64,000 nt of DNA from Bosea sp. 124 (lineage in GTDB: Bacteria; Pseudomonadota; Alphaproteobacteria; Rhizobiales; Beijerinckiaceae): NCBI RefSeq assembly GCF_003046175.1, contig NZ_PZZM01000001.1, positions 1,497,001 to 1,561,000 of the forward strand, written 5' to 3'. Positions 22,710 to 33,007 of the stretch are shown here, piece after piece. Every line of letters begins with the position of its first letter. The stretch's first letter is position 1. The notes under the pieces were generated by a model. The model was not told the origin of the DNA and ran no database searches. It worked only from the letters and a program-made list of their open reading frames with translations. Position numbers and translations under genes: made by a program.

Positions 22710-24250
22710 CCGAGGACGCCCGCAGGTCCGGCACGCATCGGCTGGTGCTGGCGGACGAGGCGGCGACGCTGCGCCTCGCCGCCGATCTCGCCGCGATCCT
22801 CAAGCCTGGCGACATCGTCGCTCTGTCGGGCCATCTCGGAGCCGGCAAGTCGATGCTGGCGCGCGCGATCCTGCGCGAACTCGCCGACGATCCGGTACTG
22901 GAGGCGCCGAGCCCGACTTTCACCCTCGTTCAGAGCTACGAGACGCCGCGCGGCGGCGTCCTCCATGCCGATCTCTACCGCGTGCGCTCACCCGACGAGC
23001 TCGACGATATCGGCCTTGTCGAGGATCTCGACCGGCTGATCGTACTGGTCGAGTGGCCGGACCGGGCCGGGACGCGCCTGCCGGGCGGACGCAGGCTCGA
23101 CATCGTGCTCGACGTCGATCCGCAGAATCCAGAGACCGGGCGCATCGCCGATCTGTCGGGAGGCGTGCTCTGGCGCCAGCGGCTTGCAATCGCCATCGCG
23201 ACGCGCCGGCTGATCGACGAGGCCGGCTGGGGCGAGGCGAGGCGCGACTACATGCAGGGCGATGCCTCGAGCCGCGCCTATGAGCGGCTGACGCGTGCCG
23301 ACGGTCTCAGCGCCGTGCTGATGATCTCACCGCCACGGCCGGACGGTCCGGCCATCCGGCTCGGCAAGCCCTATAGCGCCATCGCGCATCTGGCTGAGAC
23401 CGTCGATGCCTTCGTCGCCATGGATCGCGGCCTGCACTCGCTCGGCTATTCGGCGCCCGAAATCTATGCGCAGGACCTGTCGACCGGGCTGCTTCTTATC
23501 GAGGATCTCGGCAGCGAGGGCGTGATCGATAACGATGGCCCGATCCCGGAGCGCTACGAGGCGGCGGCGCGGTTGCTCGCCGACCTGCACCGCCATGCGC
23601 TGCCGACGATCCTGCCGGTCACCGAAGGGCGCGACCATGTCGTGCCGGATTACGACCGCGGCGCGCTGGCGATCGAGACCGAGTTGATCCTCGAATGGTA
23701 TGCGCCCCATATCGCCGGCGTGACCCTGCCGGCGGTGACGCAAGCCGAATTCACGCGCATCTGGAACCGGCTTTTCGATGAAATCCTCGAAGCGCCTGGC
23801 ACCTGGACATTGCGCGATTTCCACTCGCCCAACCTGATCTGGCTGCCCGCCCGCCAGGGCCATGCCACGCTCGGGCTGATCGACTTCCAGGACGCGGTGA
23901 TCGGCCATCCGGCCTATGATCTCGCCTCGCTCGGGCAGGATGCGCGCATCGATGTACCGGCGGCGCTGGAGCTGCGGCTGCTCGCCGCCTACGGCAAGGC
24001 GCGGCGCGGCGACGACCCGGGCTTCGACCTCGCCGGCTTCGCCCGCGCCTATGCGATCCTCGGCACGCAGCGCAACACCAAGATCGCCGGCATCTTCGCC
24101 AGGCTCGACAAGCGCGACGGCAAGCCGGCCTATCTCAAGCATCTGCCGCGCATCGAAGCCTATCTGCGCCGCAACCTGGAGCACCCCGCGCTCGAAGAGC
24201 TGAAGGGCTGGTATCAGGCGCATCTGCCGAAGCTGTTCGAGGTCGGGTGA
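22706..24250 (+). CDS. tsaE: TsaE - aminoglycoside-phosphotransferase-family (AmgK-like) fusion protein
   Basis: Bifunctional protein of 514 residues. Residues about 1-150 are TsaE, the ATPase of the t6A37 tRNA-modification complex, with Walker A GHLGAGKS at 42-49 and the following EAPSPTFTLVQSYE and HADLYR. Residues about 175-510 are an APH-fold kinase with the catalytic RDFHSPN and the metal-binding LIDFQDAVIG. MurU encoded next suggests that this half is AmgK, the anomeric MurNAc/GlcNAc kinase of cell-wall recycling. The fusion is recurrent in Hyphomicrobiales. The start codon overlaps the upstream stop (ATGA). Confidence 0.92.
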
Positions 24251-24281
24251 GTCTTCCGGCTTCGCCGTCACATCCTCCACC

Positions 24282-24391
24282 GTCATCCCGGACAAGCGGC
24301 GAAGCCGCGCCGATCAGGGATCCATTCCGGAGCGCTTGCCGGTGAGGTTCCGGCATGGGTCCCGGGTCTCCCTGCGGTCGCCCGGGACGAC
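24282..24391. repeat. Palindromic repeat element, family B (GTCATCCCGG type)
   Basis: The left end GTCATCCCGGAC faces GCCCGGGACGAC at the right; inner arms pair ATTCCGG with CCGGCAT less perfectly. It fills the gap between the tsaE-amgK and murU genes, where the other genes of the block overlap. Related copies are at 44857-44950 and, shorter, at 5453. Confidence 0.65.
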
Positions 24392-24435
24392 CGGCGCAGA
24401 TGTCTGATAGGTTTGCCCAACCGAGGGAGATTCGC

Positions 24436-25179
24436 GTGACGCAGGCCAGCCCGACACCGATCCGCCGCGCCATGGTCCTGGCGGCCGGTCTCGGACAGCG
24501 CATGCGCCCGATCACCGATACGCTGCCGAAGCCGCTGGTCGCGATCGGCGGCAAGCCGATGCTCGACCATGCGCTCGACCGCCTCGCCGAGGCGGGCGTC
24601 GAGGAGGCGGTGGTCAATGTCCACCACCTCGCCGCGCAGATCGAGGCGCATCTGGCCTCGCGCGAACAGCCGCGCGTGACGATCTCCGACGAGCGGGCGC
24701 AGCTTCTGGAAACCGGAGGCGGCGTGAAGAAAGCGCTGCCGCTGCTGGGCAGCGAGCCATTCTTCCACGTCAATTCGGATTCGCTCTGGAGCGAGACGCA
24801 GCGCTCCAACATGAGCGCGATGGCGCAGGCCTGGGACGCCGACGGGATGGACATGCTGCTGCTGCTGGCCCGGCGCGAGGGCAGCGTCGGCTTCGACGGG
24901 CGCGGCGATTTTTTCCTCGGCGATGACGGGCTGCTGACGCGGCGCGGCACGGCAGCCAGCGCACCTTATGTCTATGCCGGCGTCGCCATCATGAAGCCCG
25001 AACTGTTTGCGGACACGCCCGGGGGCCCGTTCTCACTCAACCTGCTGTTCGACCGGGCAATCGCGGCCGGCCGCCTGCATGGCCTCGTCCTCGATGGCCA
25101 GTGGCTGCATGTCGGCACACCAGAGGCGATCGCGCCGGCAGAGGCAGCCTTTGCCGCCGTGACGGGGGTCCATGCCTGA
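24436..25179 (+). CDS. murU: N-acetylmuramate-1-phosphate uridylyltransferase MurU-like
   Basis: Sugar-1-phosphate nucleotidyltransferase of 247 residues with the pyrophosphorylase signature LAAGLGQRMRPITDTLPKPL near the N-terminus, then HVNSDSLW as the metal-binding aspartate region. Following an AmgK-like kinase, the likely reaction is MurNAc-1-P + UTP to UDP-MurNAc, the anabolic recycling route that bypasses fosfomycin-sensitive MurA. GTG at 24436 is chosen for the GAGGGAGA ribosome site 5 bases ahead of it. The stop overlaps the addB start by 8 bases. Confidence 0.88.
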   Translation: MTQASPTPIRRAMVLAAGLGQRMRPITDTLPKPLVAIGGKPMLDHALDRLAEAGVEEAVVNVHHLAAQIEAHLASREQPRVTISDERAQLLETGGGVKKALPLLGSEPFFHVNSDSLWSETQRSNMSAMAQAWDADGMDMLLLLARREGSVGFDGRGDFFLGDDGLLTRRGTAASAPYVYAGVAIMKPELFADTPGGPFSLNLLFDRAIAAGRLHGLVLDGQWLHVGTPEAIAPAEAAFAAVTGVHA

Positions 25180-28100
25180 GCTGAACCTCTTCAACATCCC
25201 GCCCGGCGCCCCGTTCCTGGAGGTGCTGGCGCAGGCGATGCTGGAGGGGCGCTTCGGCACCATCCACGACCCCGCCGACCCGTCGGCGATGGCGCGGGTC
25301 ACGCTCTATCTGCCGACACGGAGAGCCGCGCGCGCCTTCGCCGCCTGCCTGTCGGAGAAGCTCGGCGGCAAGCCGCTGCTGCTGCCGCGCATCATGCCAC
25401 TCGGCGATGTCGACGAGGCGGAGACGACGCTGATCGGCGCGGGTGCCTGGGCGCAGGAGCGTCTCGGACCGATCGACCCGCTGGCACGGCGCATGATCCT
25501 GACGCGGCTGGTCGATGCCTGGGGGCGAAGCGCCAATCGCAGTCATCTCAGGCTCGACCCATCCGAGCCCGCATTGGTGCCCGCGACGCTGGCGGAGGCT
25601 TATGGGCTCGCCGGCGACCTTGCCGCACTGCTCGACCAGATGCAGACCGAAGGCGTCGCCGTCGAAAGGCTGGGACGGCTCGACGCCACGCGCTTCGACC
25701 GGATCTGGCAGCTCAATGCGAGCTTCCTTGCCATCCTCGGTGAAGCCTGGCCGGCGATCCTGGCGGAGCGCGGCACCTGCGACCCGGCCGATTTCCGCAA
25801 CCGCACGCTCAGTGCCGAACGCGAGCGGCTGCTGACGGGCGGTTCCCAGAGCCCGATCATCGCCGCCGGTTCGACCGGGACCGTGCCGGCCACGGCGCGG
25901 CTGCTGGCGGCCATCGCGCGCCTGCCGAACGGCGCCGTGGTGCTGCCCGGCCTCGATCTCGCCCTGCCCGAAGCGGCCTGGGACGCCATTGCCGACGAGC
26001 CCGCGCCGTCGCATCCGCAGGCGGCGCTGCACCATCTGATGGCAGAACTGCACGCGACCCGCGACGATGTCCGGGGACTGGCCGAACCGGATGCGGCCCG
26101 TACCGCCCGCTCGCGGCTGCTGCGCGAAGCGCTTTTGCCGGCCTCGGTCACCCAGAGCTGGGCCGATCTGCGCCAGCGCCTCGATGCCGACGAGGCCGGA
26201 CTCGGCTTCCAGGGGTTGCGGCTGGTCGAGGCGGCCGACGAACGCCAGGAGGCCTTGGCCGTCGCCGTGGCGCTACGCGAGACGCTGGAAGAGCCCGGCC
26301 GTCAGGCAGCGCTGATCACGCCCGATCGCGGACTCGCCGAGCGCGTCACGGTCGAGCTGCGGCGCTGGGGCATCGAGGTCGACGATTCCGCCGGGTTGCC
26401 GCTGGCGCGCTGGCCAGCCGGCTCGCTGCTGCGGCTGATCCTCGAAGCCGCGCTGGCCGAGATGACGCCGGCTGCGCTCGTGCCGCTGCTGGCGCATCCG
26501 CTCTGCCGGCTCGGGCTGGCGCGCGGGCAGGTCGAGCACGGTGCCTCGGCGCTGGAGATCGGGCTGTGGCGCGGCGAGGCTGTCGGCCGGGGGCTGGCGG
26601 GGCTGCACGACAATCTCGGAAATTGGGCCAAACTGCACAATGCCCGGCATGCGCCAGGCCCGCGACGCCGGCTTGACGAGACCGACGAAGCGGCGGCGAC
26701 CGCCGTGCTGAATGCTATCGGCGAAGCGCTTTCGCCGCTGCTGGAGGCACTTTTCCTGGAAGAACCTTCGCTCGCCCGGGTGACGCAGGCTGCAAGGGCC
26801 GCGCTCGATGCGGTCAGCCGCGACGAGGACGGCCATGCCCGTGCCTTCACCGGGCATGACGGCGAAACGCTGGCCGGCCTGTTCGACGATCTCGGCGCGG
26901 CCGAGCCCGAGATGCCGGCAGGCGGCCGCGCGCCGGATTTCATCGCCATCCTCGACGGCCTGCTCGCCGAGCGGGTCGTCCGCCGGACGGGCGGCGGCCA
27001 TCCGCGCGTCAAGATCTGGGGCCTGCTCGAAGCCCGCCTGCTCGAGGCCGACCATGTCGTGCTCGGCGGGCTGAACGAGACGGTCTGGCCACCCGAGACG
27101 AAGACGGATTCCTTCCTCAACCGGCCGATGCGGACCGAACTCGGGCTTTCGCCACCGGAACGGCGCATCGGCCAGACCGCGCATGACTTCGTGCAGGCGC
27201 TGGGCGCCGAACGCGTGACGCTGACGCGCGCCCGCAAGGCCGGCGAGGCCGAGACCATCGCCTCGCGCTTCTGGCAGCGGCTGAAGGCGGTGACGCCTGC
27301 GCCGGTCTGGGCGGAGGCCCTCGCCCGAGGCACGCGGCTGACCGGGTTTGCGTCCGCGCTCTCGGTGCCGGCCGCGACCTTCCCGGTTTCGCGGCCCGCG
27401 CCGAAGCCGGCACGCGCGCTGCAGCCGCTTTCGCTCAGCGTCACCGATGTCGAGACGCTCTACCGCGACCCCTACCAGATCCATGCCCGCAAGATTCTGA
27501 AGCTCGACGTGCTTGCCCCGCTGATCGAGGATCCCACCGCGCAGGATCGCGGCAATCTGCTGCACGACATCGTTGCCCAGTTCGCCGAGACCTATCCCGA
27601 TCAGCTGCCGGCCGATGCGCTTGGCCGGCTGATCGAGATCGGCGCATTGAAGTTCCGGCAATTCGACGATGCGCCGGAGGTTCGGGCCTTCTGGTGGCCA
27701 CGCTTCCTGATCACGGCCGGGCATTTCATCGCCTGGGAAGGGCGACGCCGCGGCGACCTCGCGCGGATCGGCGTCGAACTCGGCACCGGCACAACCTTCA
27801 CGCTCGCCGATGGTGCACAGTTCCGGCTCAGTGGCCGGGCCGACCGGATCGAGCTGACCCGCGAGCCGGCCTTGCGCATCATCGACTTCAAGACCGGGGC
27901 GCCGCCGAGCAAGGCGCAGGTCGAGAAGGGTTTTGCGCCGCAACTGACGCTGGAAGCAGAGCTCGCGGCGCGGGCGGGCTTTCCGCCGCTGGCCGGCCCG
28001 ACCCCAGTCGAGGCACTGCTCTATCTCAAGCTCCACCATGACCCGAAGGGCTGGGCGAAGGACAAGCCGCTGGATTTCGGCGATGAAACGCTGACGGATG

Positions 28101-28279
28101 TCGCCGCCCGCCATCTGGACAGGCTGCTCGCGCATCTCGATGCGCTGCGCAGCGGGCGCGAGGCCTATCTCTCGCGCCGCGCGCCGGACTACATCAAATA
28201 TGCCTCCGCTTACGACCATCTCGCGCGGGTCAAGGAATGGTCGGCCGCCTCCGAGAGCGACGAGGGGGGCGAGGCATGA
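25172..28279 (+). CDS. addB: Double-strand break repair protein AddB
   Basis: Subunit of the AddAB helicase-nuclease that resects double-strand breaks for RecA, 1035 residues. The central region contains the helicase-like KIWGLLEARLLEADHVVLGG and LNETVWPP. The C-terminal RecB-type nuclease domain includes LRIIDFKTGAPPS, the D-x-K catalytic motif. The N-terminus (LPTRRAARAFAACL) is typical of the alphaproteobacterial AddB. It overlaps murU upstream and addA downstream (ATGA), so it is translated as part of one operon. Confidence 0.95.
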   Translation: MPELNLFNIPPGAPFLEVLAQAMLEGRFGTIHDPADPSAMARVTLYLPTRRAARAFAACLSEKLGGKPLLLPRIMPLGDVDEAETTLIGAGAWAQERLGPIDPLARRMILTRLVDAWGRSANRSHLRLDPSEPALVPATLAEAYGLAGDLAALLDQMQTEGVAVERLGRLDATRFDRIWQLNASFLAILGEAWPAILAERGTCDPADFRNRTLSAERERLLTGGSQSPIIAAGSTGTVPATARLLAAIARLPNGAVVLPGLDLALPEAAWDAIADEPAPSHPQAALHHLMAELHATRDDVRGLAEPDAARTARSRLLREALLPASVTQSWADLRQRLDADEAGLGFQGLRLVEAADERQEALAVAVALRETLEEPGRQAALITPDRGLAERVTVELRRWGIEVDDSAGLPLARWPAGSLLRLILEAALAEMTPAALVPLLAHPLCRLGLARGQVEHGASALEIGLWRGEAVGRGLAGLHDNLGNWAKLHNARHAPGPRRRLDETDEAAATAVLNAIGEALSPLLEALFLEEPSLARVTQAARAALDAVSRDEDGHARAFTGHDGETLAGLFDDLGAAEPEMPAGGRAPDFIAILDGLLAERVVRRTGGGHPRVKIWGLLEARLLEADHVVLGGLNETVWPPETKTDSFLNRPMRTELGLSPPERRIGQTAHDFVQALGAERVTLTRARKAGEAETIASRFWQRLKAVTPAPVWAEALARGTRLTGFASALSVPAATFPVSRPAPKPARALQPLSLSVTDVETLYRDPYQIHARKILKLDVLAPLIEDPTAQDRGNLLHDIVAQFAETYPDQLPADALGRLIEIGALKFRQFDDAPEVRAFWWPRFLITAGHFIAWEGRRRGDLARIGVELGTGTTFTLADGAQFRLSGRADRIELTREPALRIIDFKTGAPPSKAQVEKGFAPQLTLEAELAARAGFPPLAGPTPVEALLYLKLHHDPKGWAKDKPLDFGDETLTDVAARHLDRLLAHLDALRSGREAYLSRRAPDYIKYASAYDHLARVKEWSAASESDEGGEA

Positions 28280-31200
28280 AACCGGGCTGGATCGTCCCGC
28301 CGCTGACCGACCAGAACCAGGCCCTGGCCGCTCATCCGCGCCTCAGCGCCTGGGTCTCCGCCAATGCCGGCTCCGGCAAGACCCATGTTCTGGTCAACCG
28401 CGTGCTGCGGCTGCTGCTCGATGGCGTCGCGCCCGGCCGGCTGCTCTGCATCACCTATACCAAGGCCGCCGCCGCCAATATGGCGAACCGGGTCTTCGCG
28501 GCCCTCAGCTCCTGGGCGACCCTGCCCGAGGCCGATCTCGTCGCCACGCTGACGAAGCTGACCGGGGAGGCGCCGTCGCTTCTGCAACGCGCGGCGGCAC
28601 GGCGGCTGTTCGCGCAGGCGCTGGAGACGCCGGGAGGCCTCAAGATCGAGACCATCCACGCCTTCTGCACGCGCGTGCTGCAATCGGCGCCGTTCGAGGC
28701 CAATGTGCCGCCGCGCTTCGAGGTGGCGGACGATCTCGCCCAGGCCGAGATGCTGCGGCAGGCGCGACGCGACCTGCTGACGAGGGTGGCGGCCGATCCG
28801 CAGGGCGCCGAGGCGCGGGCGCTCGACCTGCTCGCCCGCCAGGCGGCGCAGGACACCTTCGACGCCATGATGCAGGAGGCGCTGCGCCAGCGCGCGCTGT
28901 TCAACGACGCGGACGGACGCGCCCGCGATGCCGGCGAGATGCTGGGCGGGATCGCGGCCGTGCTGGGGATCGTTCCAGAGCTCTCTGCTGCGACCGTGAA
29001 GGCCGATTTCCGCAGCGCGCTCGCGCGGATCGCGGGATTGGGGGCGCTGATCGAGGCGCTCGCCGCCGGCAGCCAGACCCGGCAGACTTTCGCCGCGACG
29101 CTGCGTTCCCTGCTCGCGGGCGTCGACGACGGCGACCCGGTCGTCTTTTGCCGGCGCGGCTTCATCACCGATGCCGGGACGATCAACGTCAATATCCGCG
29201 GCAAGGGCAAGTCGGAGTTCGAGCCCGCTTTGCTGGCGGTGCTCGACGAGCTCGCTGCACTTCTGCTCGCAGCCACGGACCAGCTCAACGCCATCGCGAT
29301 CCGCGACCGCAGTCACGCGCTGGCGCTCCTGGTGACGCGCATGCTCGCCTCCTATCAGCGCCAGAAGAGCGAGCGCTCGCTGCTCGACTACGACGATCTG
29401 ATCGCGAAGACACGCTCGCTGCTGACGCGGGTCGAGGCGGCTTGGGTGCTCTACAAGCTCGATGCCGGCATCGACCACATCCTGCTCGACGAGGCACAGG
29501 ATACCAGCGAGGCGCAATGGGCGATCCTGCGCAAGCTCGCCGAGGAGTTCAGTGCGGGCGCGGGCGGGCGCGACGAGAGCCCGAAGCCGCGCACCGTCTT
29601 CGTCGTCGGCGACGAGAAGCAGTCGATCTACGGCTTCCAGGGTGCGGCGCCGGCAGCCTTCAACGAACAGAGGCGGCAGCTCGGGCGGCGCATCACGGAA
29701 GCCGAGCAGCGCTTCGCGTCGATCAGCCTCAACACCTCCTTCCGCTCGGCGCCCGACATCATGCAGGCGGTCGATGCGGTCTTTGCCTTGCCCGAGCATG
29801 CGCGCGGGCTCGTCTTCGACGGCTCGGAGCGACCGGAGACCCATGACACGGTGCGCCGCGCCGCCGCCGGCTGCGTCGACCTCTGGCCGCTCTGTGCCAA
29901 CGACACGGCCGAACCGCCCGATGCCTGGACGACGCCGGTCGACGCTCCGGAGCGGCGCAGCGGCACCGCCAAGCTGGCGCAGCGCATCGCGGCGACGCTC
30001 GGGGAGTGGAGGCGCCGGGGGAGCGACGATCTCGGCAACCGCTTCGCGCCGGGCGACGTCATGATCCTGCTGCGCCAGCGCGGCGCCCTGTTCGAGAACA
30101 TCGTCAAGGCGCTCAAGGATGCCGGCGTGCCAGTGACGGGCCGCGACCGGCTGACGCTGGCCGAACATCCTGCGGTGGAGGACCTCGTCGTGCTCGGGCG
30201 GACCCTGCTCCTGCCGGAGGACGACCTGACGCTGGCGACGGCGCTGAAGACGCCGCTGATCGGGCTCGACGACGACGACCTGTTGCGGCTCGCGCCCGGA
30301 CGGAGAGGCTCGCTGCGTTTGGCGCTACGGGAGGCCGGAGCGACGGAGCCGCGCTATGGCGCGGTCGAAGAGCGGCTCACTGAACTCGCCGCCGAGGCCG
30401 GACGCTGCGGGCCCTTCCGCTTCTTCGCCGGACTGCTTGGACCGGGCGGCGGGCGCAATCTCGCTTTGGCCCGGCTCGGCGCCGAAGCAGGAGACGCGCT
30501 CGACGCCTTCCTCTCCGCCGCACTCAACCATGAACGCCGCTACGGACCCTCGCTCGCCGGCTTCCTGCAGCATGTCAGCGAGGCCGCGACCGATGTGAAG
30601 CGCGACCTGTCGGCGAGTGCCGGCGAGGTGCGCGTCATGACCGTGCACGGCGCCAAGGGGCTGGAGGCGAAGACCGTGATCCTTGCCGATCTGGCGCCGG
30701 CGCCCGGTGCCAAGCGTCTGCCCAAGATCCTGGCGATCGCGCCGCCGCGCCGGCAGGCCGTCCCGATCTGGCCGCCCGGCAGCGCCGAGGATGCCAGCGC
30801 CACGGCGGCGGCCAAGGCGCAGGTCATCGGCCAGATGGTCGAGGAGCATCACCGGCTGCTTTATGTCGCGATGACGCGAGCCGAGGACCGGCTGATCGTC
30901 TGCGGGGCGCAAGCCAAGGGCGAAGCGCCGGAGGGGAGCTGGTACGCCATGATCGAGGCGGGCCTCGGCGCCTCTGCGACCGGGCTTGCCGAGATCGGCG
31001 CGGGCGAGAGCGCGGTCCGGCGTTTCATGACCTCGCCGCCGCAGCCGCAGGAAACGCCCCCGGACGCGGATGCCCATCCGACCGAAGCCGTGCCCCGCTG
31101 GCTGCGGGAGCCTCCGCCGCGCGAAACCGAGCCGGCGCCGCCGCTGAAGCCCTCCAGCGCTCTCGCGGCAGCCGATGCGCCCGACCGGCCGGTGGACGGG

Positions 31201-31734
31201 CCGTTTCTGGCGGAGGCCGCCGCGGCCGGGCGCTTCGCCCATCTGCTGCTACAGATGCTGCCGGAGATCGCACCGGACCAGCGCGAGCCGGTGGCCCGGG
31301 CGCTCGGCCTGGCACGGGCCGGCGCGGTCACGCCTGCCCGGCGCGAGGCCATCATCGCCGACGCGCTCGCGCTGCTGGCCGATCCGGCGCTTGCCGGGCT
31401 CTTCGGACGGGGTTCGCTGGCGGAGGTGCCGATCACCGGCATGGTCAGGTTGAGCCAGGACGAAAGGCGCCCCGTTTCGGGCCAGATCGACCGGCTCGCG
31501 ATCTCGGCCGCCGAGGTCGTCATCGCCGATTTCAAGACCGCTGCGCGGCCCCCTCGGGACGAAAGCGCCATTCCCGAGACGACGCTGGCCCAGCTCGCGG
31601 TCTATCGCGCCCTGATCGGGCAAATCTATCCGGGCCGGCGGGTGCGGGCACTGCTCGTCTATACGGCGACACTGACGCGTCTGGAGCCCGATCCGGCCCG
31701 GCTCGATGCGGTGCTCGCCCGCCTCGGTGGCTGA
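28276..31734 (+). CDS. addA: Double-strand break repair helicase AddA
   Basis: UvrD-family helicase and nuclease subunit of AddAB, 1152 residues. Walker A ANAGSGKTHVLVNR at about 29-42; motif II HILLDEAQDTSEAQW; motif III VFVVGDEKQSIYGFQGA; motif V VMTVHGAKGLEAKTVIL; motif VI LLYVAMTRAEDRLIV. The C-terminal nuclease motif is EVVIADFKTA. ATG at 28276 overlaps the addB stop, giving the expected N-terminus (MKPGWIVPPLTDQNQALAA). The pair AddB/AddA followed by trxA is a conserved order in this order of bacteria. Confidence 0.96.
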   Translation: MKPGWIVPPLTDQNQALAAHPRLSAWVSANAGSGKTHVLVNRVLRLLLDGVAPGRLLCITYTKAAAANMANRVFAALSSWATLPEADLVATLTKLTGEAPSLLQRAAARRLFAQALETPGGLKIETIHAFCTRVLQSAPFEANVPPRFEVADDLAQAEMLRQARRDLLTRVAADPQGAEARALDLLARQAAQDTFDAMMQEALRQRALFNDADGRARDAGEMLGGIAAVLGIVPELSAATVKADFRSALARIAGLGALIEALAAGSQTRQTFAATLRSLLAGVDDGDPVVFCRRGFITDAGTINVNIRGKGKSEFEPALLAVLDELAALLLAATDQLNAIAIRDRSHALALLVTRMLASYQRQKSERSLLDYDDLIAKTRSLLTRVEAAWVLYKLDAGIDHILLDEAQDTSEAQWAILRKLAEEFSAGAGGRDESPKPRTVFVVGDEKQSIYGFQGAAPAAFNEQRRQLGRRITEAEQRFASISLNTSFRSAPDIMQAVDAVFALPEHARGLVFDGSERPETHDTVRRAAAGCVDLWPLCANDTAEPPDAWTTPVDAPERRSGTAKLAQRIAATLGEWRRRGSDDLGNRFAPGDVMILLRQRGALFENIVKALKDAGVPVTGRDRLTLAEHPAVEDLVVLGRTLLLPEDDLTLATALKTPLIGLDDDDLLRLAPGRRGSLRLALREAGATEPRYGAVEERLTELAAEAGRCGPFRFFAGLLGPGGGRNLALARLGAEAGDALDAFLSAALNHERRYGPSLAGFLQHVSEAATDVKRDLSASAGEVRVMTVHGAKGLEAKTVILADLAPAPGAKRLPKILAIAPPRRQAVPIWPPGSAEDASATAAAKAQVIGQMVEEHHRLLYVAMTRAEDRLIVCGAQAKGEAPEGSWYAMIEAGLGASATGLAEIGAGESAVRRFMTSPPQPQETPPDADAHPTEAVPRWLREPPPRETEPAPPLKPSSALAAADAPDRPVDGPFLAEAAAAGRFAHLLLQMLPEIAPDQREPVARALGLARAGAVTPARREAIIADALALLADPALAGLFGRGSLAEVPITGMVRLSQDERRPVSGQIDRLAISAAEVVIADFKTAARPPRDESAIPETTLAQLAVYRALIGQIYPGRRVRALLVYTATLTRLEPDPARLDAVLARLGG

Positions 31735-31867
31735 CCGAGGCTCACCAACATGTGCCGGGGACAGACCCGACTCCGCATTCCGCGCGCCTTGACCCGGACC
31801 CTGGGCGTTCATAGCTTGCGCGACGAAGGCGGCGCTGCCGCCACACATGCATGAAAGGCGACACGCC

Positions 31868-32188
31868 ATGGCGACGAGCAAGGTGACCGATGCGAGCTTC
31901 GAGGCCGATGTCCTCAACTCAGCTGAGCCGGTCGTGGTCGATTTCTGGGCCGAATGGTGCGGCCCCTGCCGCATGATCGGACCGGCGCTCGAGGAGATTG
32001 CCGGCGAGATGAACGGCAAGGTCAAGATCGTGAAGATGAATGTCGACGAGAACCAGGCGATTCCGGCCCAGTTCGGCATCCGCTCGATCCCGACCCTGAT
32101 GCTGTTCAAGGACGGCAAGCTGGCCTCGCAGAAGGTCGGCGCTGCGCCCAAGAGTGACCTGTCGCGCTGGATCGCCGGCTCCGTCTGA
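31868..32188 (+). CDS. trxA: Thioredoxin
   Basis: Cytoplasmic disulfide reductase, 106 residues, typical length. The active-site WCGPC lies in [13 protein letters not shown] at about residues 24-36, with the cis-proline stretch [16 protein letters not shown] at 31868 gives the usual TrxA N-terminus; GAAAGG precedes it by about ten bases. It follows addA after 133 bases and is closed by a strong hairpin, so it probably has its own promoter in addition to read-through. Confidence 0.96.
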   Translation: MATSKVTDASFEADVLNSAEPVVVDFWAEWCGPCRMIGPALEEIAGEMNGKVKIVKMNVDENQAIPAQFGIRSIPTLMLFKDGKLASQKVGAAPKSDLSRWIAGSV

Positions 32189-32205
32189 GATCACGCACCC
32201 GATAA

Positions 32206-32243
32206 AAGAAAGGCCCGCCATCCCCTCGGATGGCGGGCCTTTC
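32206..32243. terminator. Bidirectional terminator between trxA and doxX
   Basis: A perfect 17-bp stem, AGAAAGGCCCGCCATCC with GGATGGCGGGCCTTTCT, and a 4-base loop CCTC, lies between two converging genes. A/T-rich ends on both sides fit termination from either direction. Confidence 0.9.
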
Positions 32244-32288
32244 TCGTTGTTGCAGCCGTCAGACGGCGGAAGCGCAGGCGCCTTTGAC

Positions 32289-32687
32289 TCAGGCGCGCTT
32301 GCGGTTGTCGATGCTGAAGGCGCCGGCGCCCGCAAAGACGAGATAGAGGAAGATGAAGCAGTAAAGGATTGCCGCATCGCCACCATTCAGCAGCGGATAA
32401 AGGCTGCGCGGCGCATGGAACATCCAATAGGCATAGGCCATTTCGCCGGCGAGGATGAAGGCAACCGGACGGGTGAAGACACCGAGCAGGATCGCAAGGC
32501 CGCCGAAGGCCTCAAGGACCGCGCCGAACCAGAACAGGCTGAACATCGGCGGCAGGCCACTGGCCGGCGCGGCCGGGAAGCCGAACAGCTTCTGCGTGCC
32601 ATGGGCGATGAAGATCAACGCCGCGACGATACGCAGGATACCCAGCGCGTAGGGAGAATAGCGATCGAGGAAGTTGAAAGTCGGCAT
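32289..32687 (-). CDS. DoxX family membrane protein
   Basis: Small inner-membrane protein of 132 residues with four predicted helices (starting ALGILRIVAALIFIAHGTQKLFG-like, then FGGLAILLGVFTRPVAFILAG). The R-x-x-x-x-x-F-x-x-HG-x-QK-L-F-G pattern and GGDAAILYCFIFLYL are typical of DoxX/YphA-type proteins, which are linked to redox and oxidative-stress functions in some bacteria. ATG at 32687 has AGAGAG ahead of it on the minus strand. It converges on trxA and is divergent from the penicillin-binding protein gene. Confidence 0.9.
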   Translation of the reverse strand: MPTFNFLDRYSPYALGILRIVAALIFIAHGTQKLFGFPAAPASGLPPMFSLFWFGAVLEAFGGLAILLGVFTRPVAFILAGEMAYAYWMFHAPRSLYPLLNGGDAAILYCFIFLYLVFAGAGAFSIDNRKRA

Positions 32688-33007
32688 CAGGTCTCTCTTT
32701 TCGGTGGAATTGCAGGGCAAGGTCTTCATTCGGCCCGCAGGCCGGGATGTCACGGCGTTTCCCGTCACCATGGGCCTTCGCGGCATCGGCTTTCCAAGCC
32801 TGATGACGGATTGTCGCAGGCTTCGCAACACGAACAGGCGGCAGAGCGCATCTTGCAGGATTGCAACATCTTCACGTTGCCGCGACCGAATCCTCCGCAA
32901 CGGGCCCGCCAGGCTTAACCACCCCTTAAAAGCGCCATGTTTCACTCCTGTCTGGAGCCTTGGCCGCGTGTTCCGGAACATGGTGGCAATCGGCGCGACG
33001 GGGCAGG
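32688..33007. other. 320-base divergent intergenic region (doxX / PBP1)
   Basis: Holds the two divergent promoters by position. No clear -35/-10 pair, riboswitch or extra gene was recognised. A short T/A-enriched stretch around 32917-32930 (CTTAACCACCCCTTAA) lies 80-90 bases before the PBP start. Confidence 0.4.

Noticed and set aside
26273..30168. Long minus-strand frames (about 650 codons each) opposite addB and addA
   Set aside because: Both have low-complexity basic/acidic composition and no recognisable fold, and they lie wholly within genes with full helicase or nuclease motifs.
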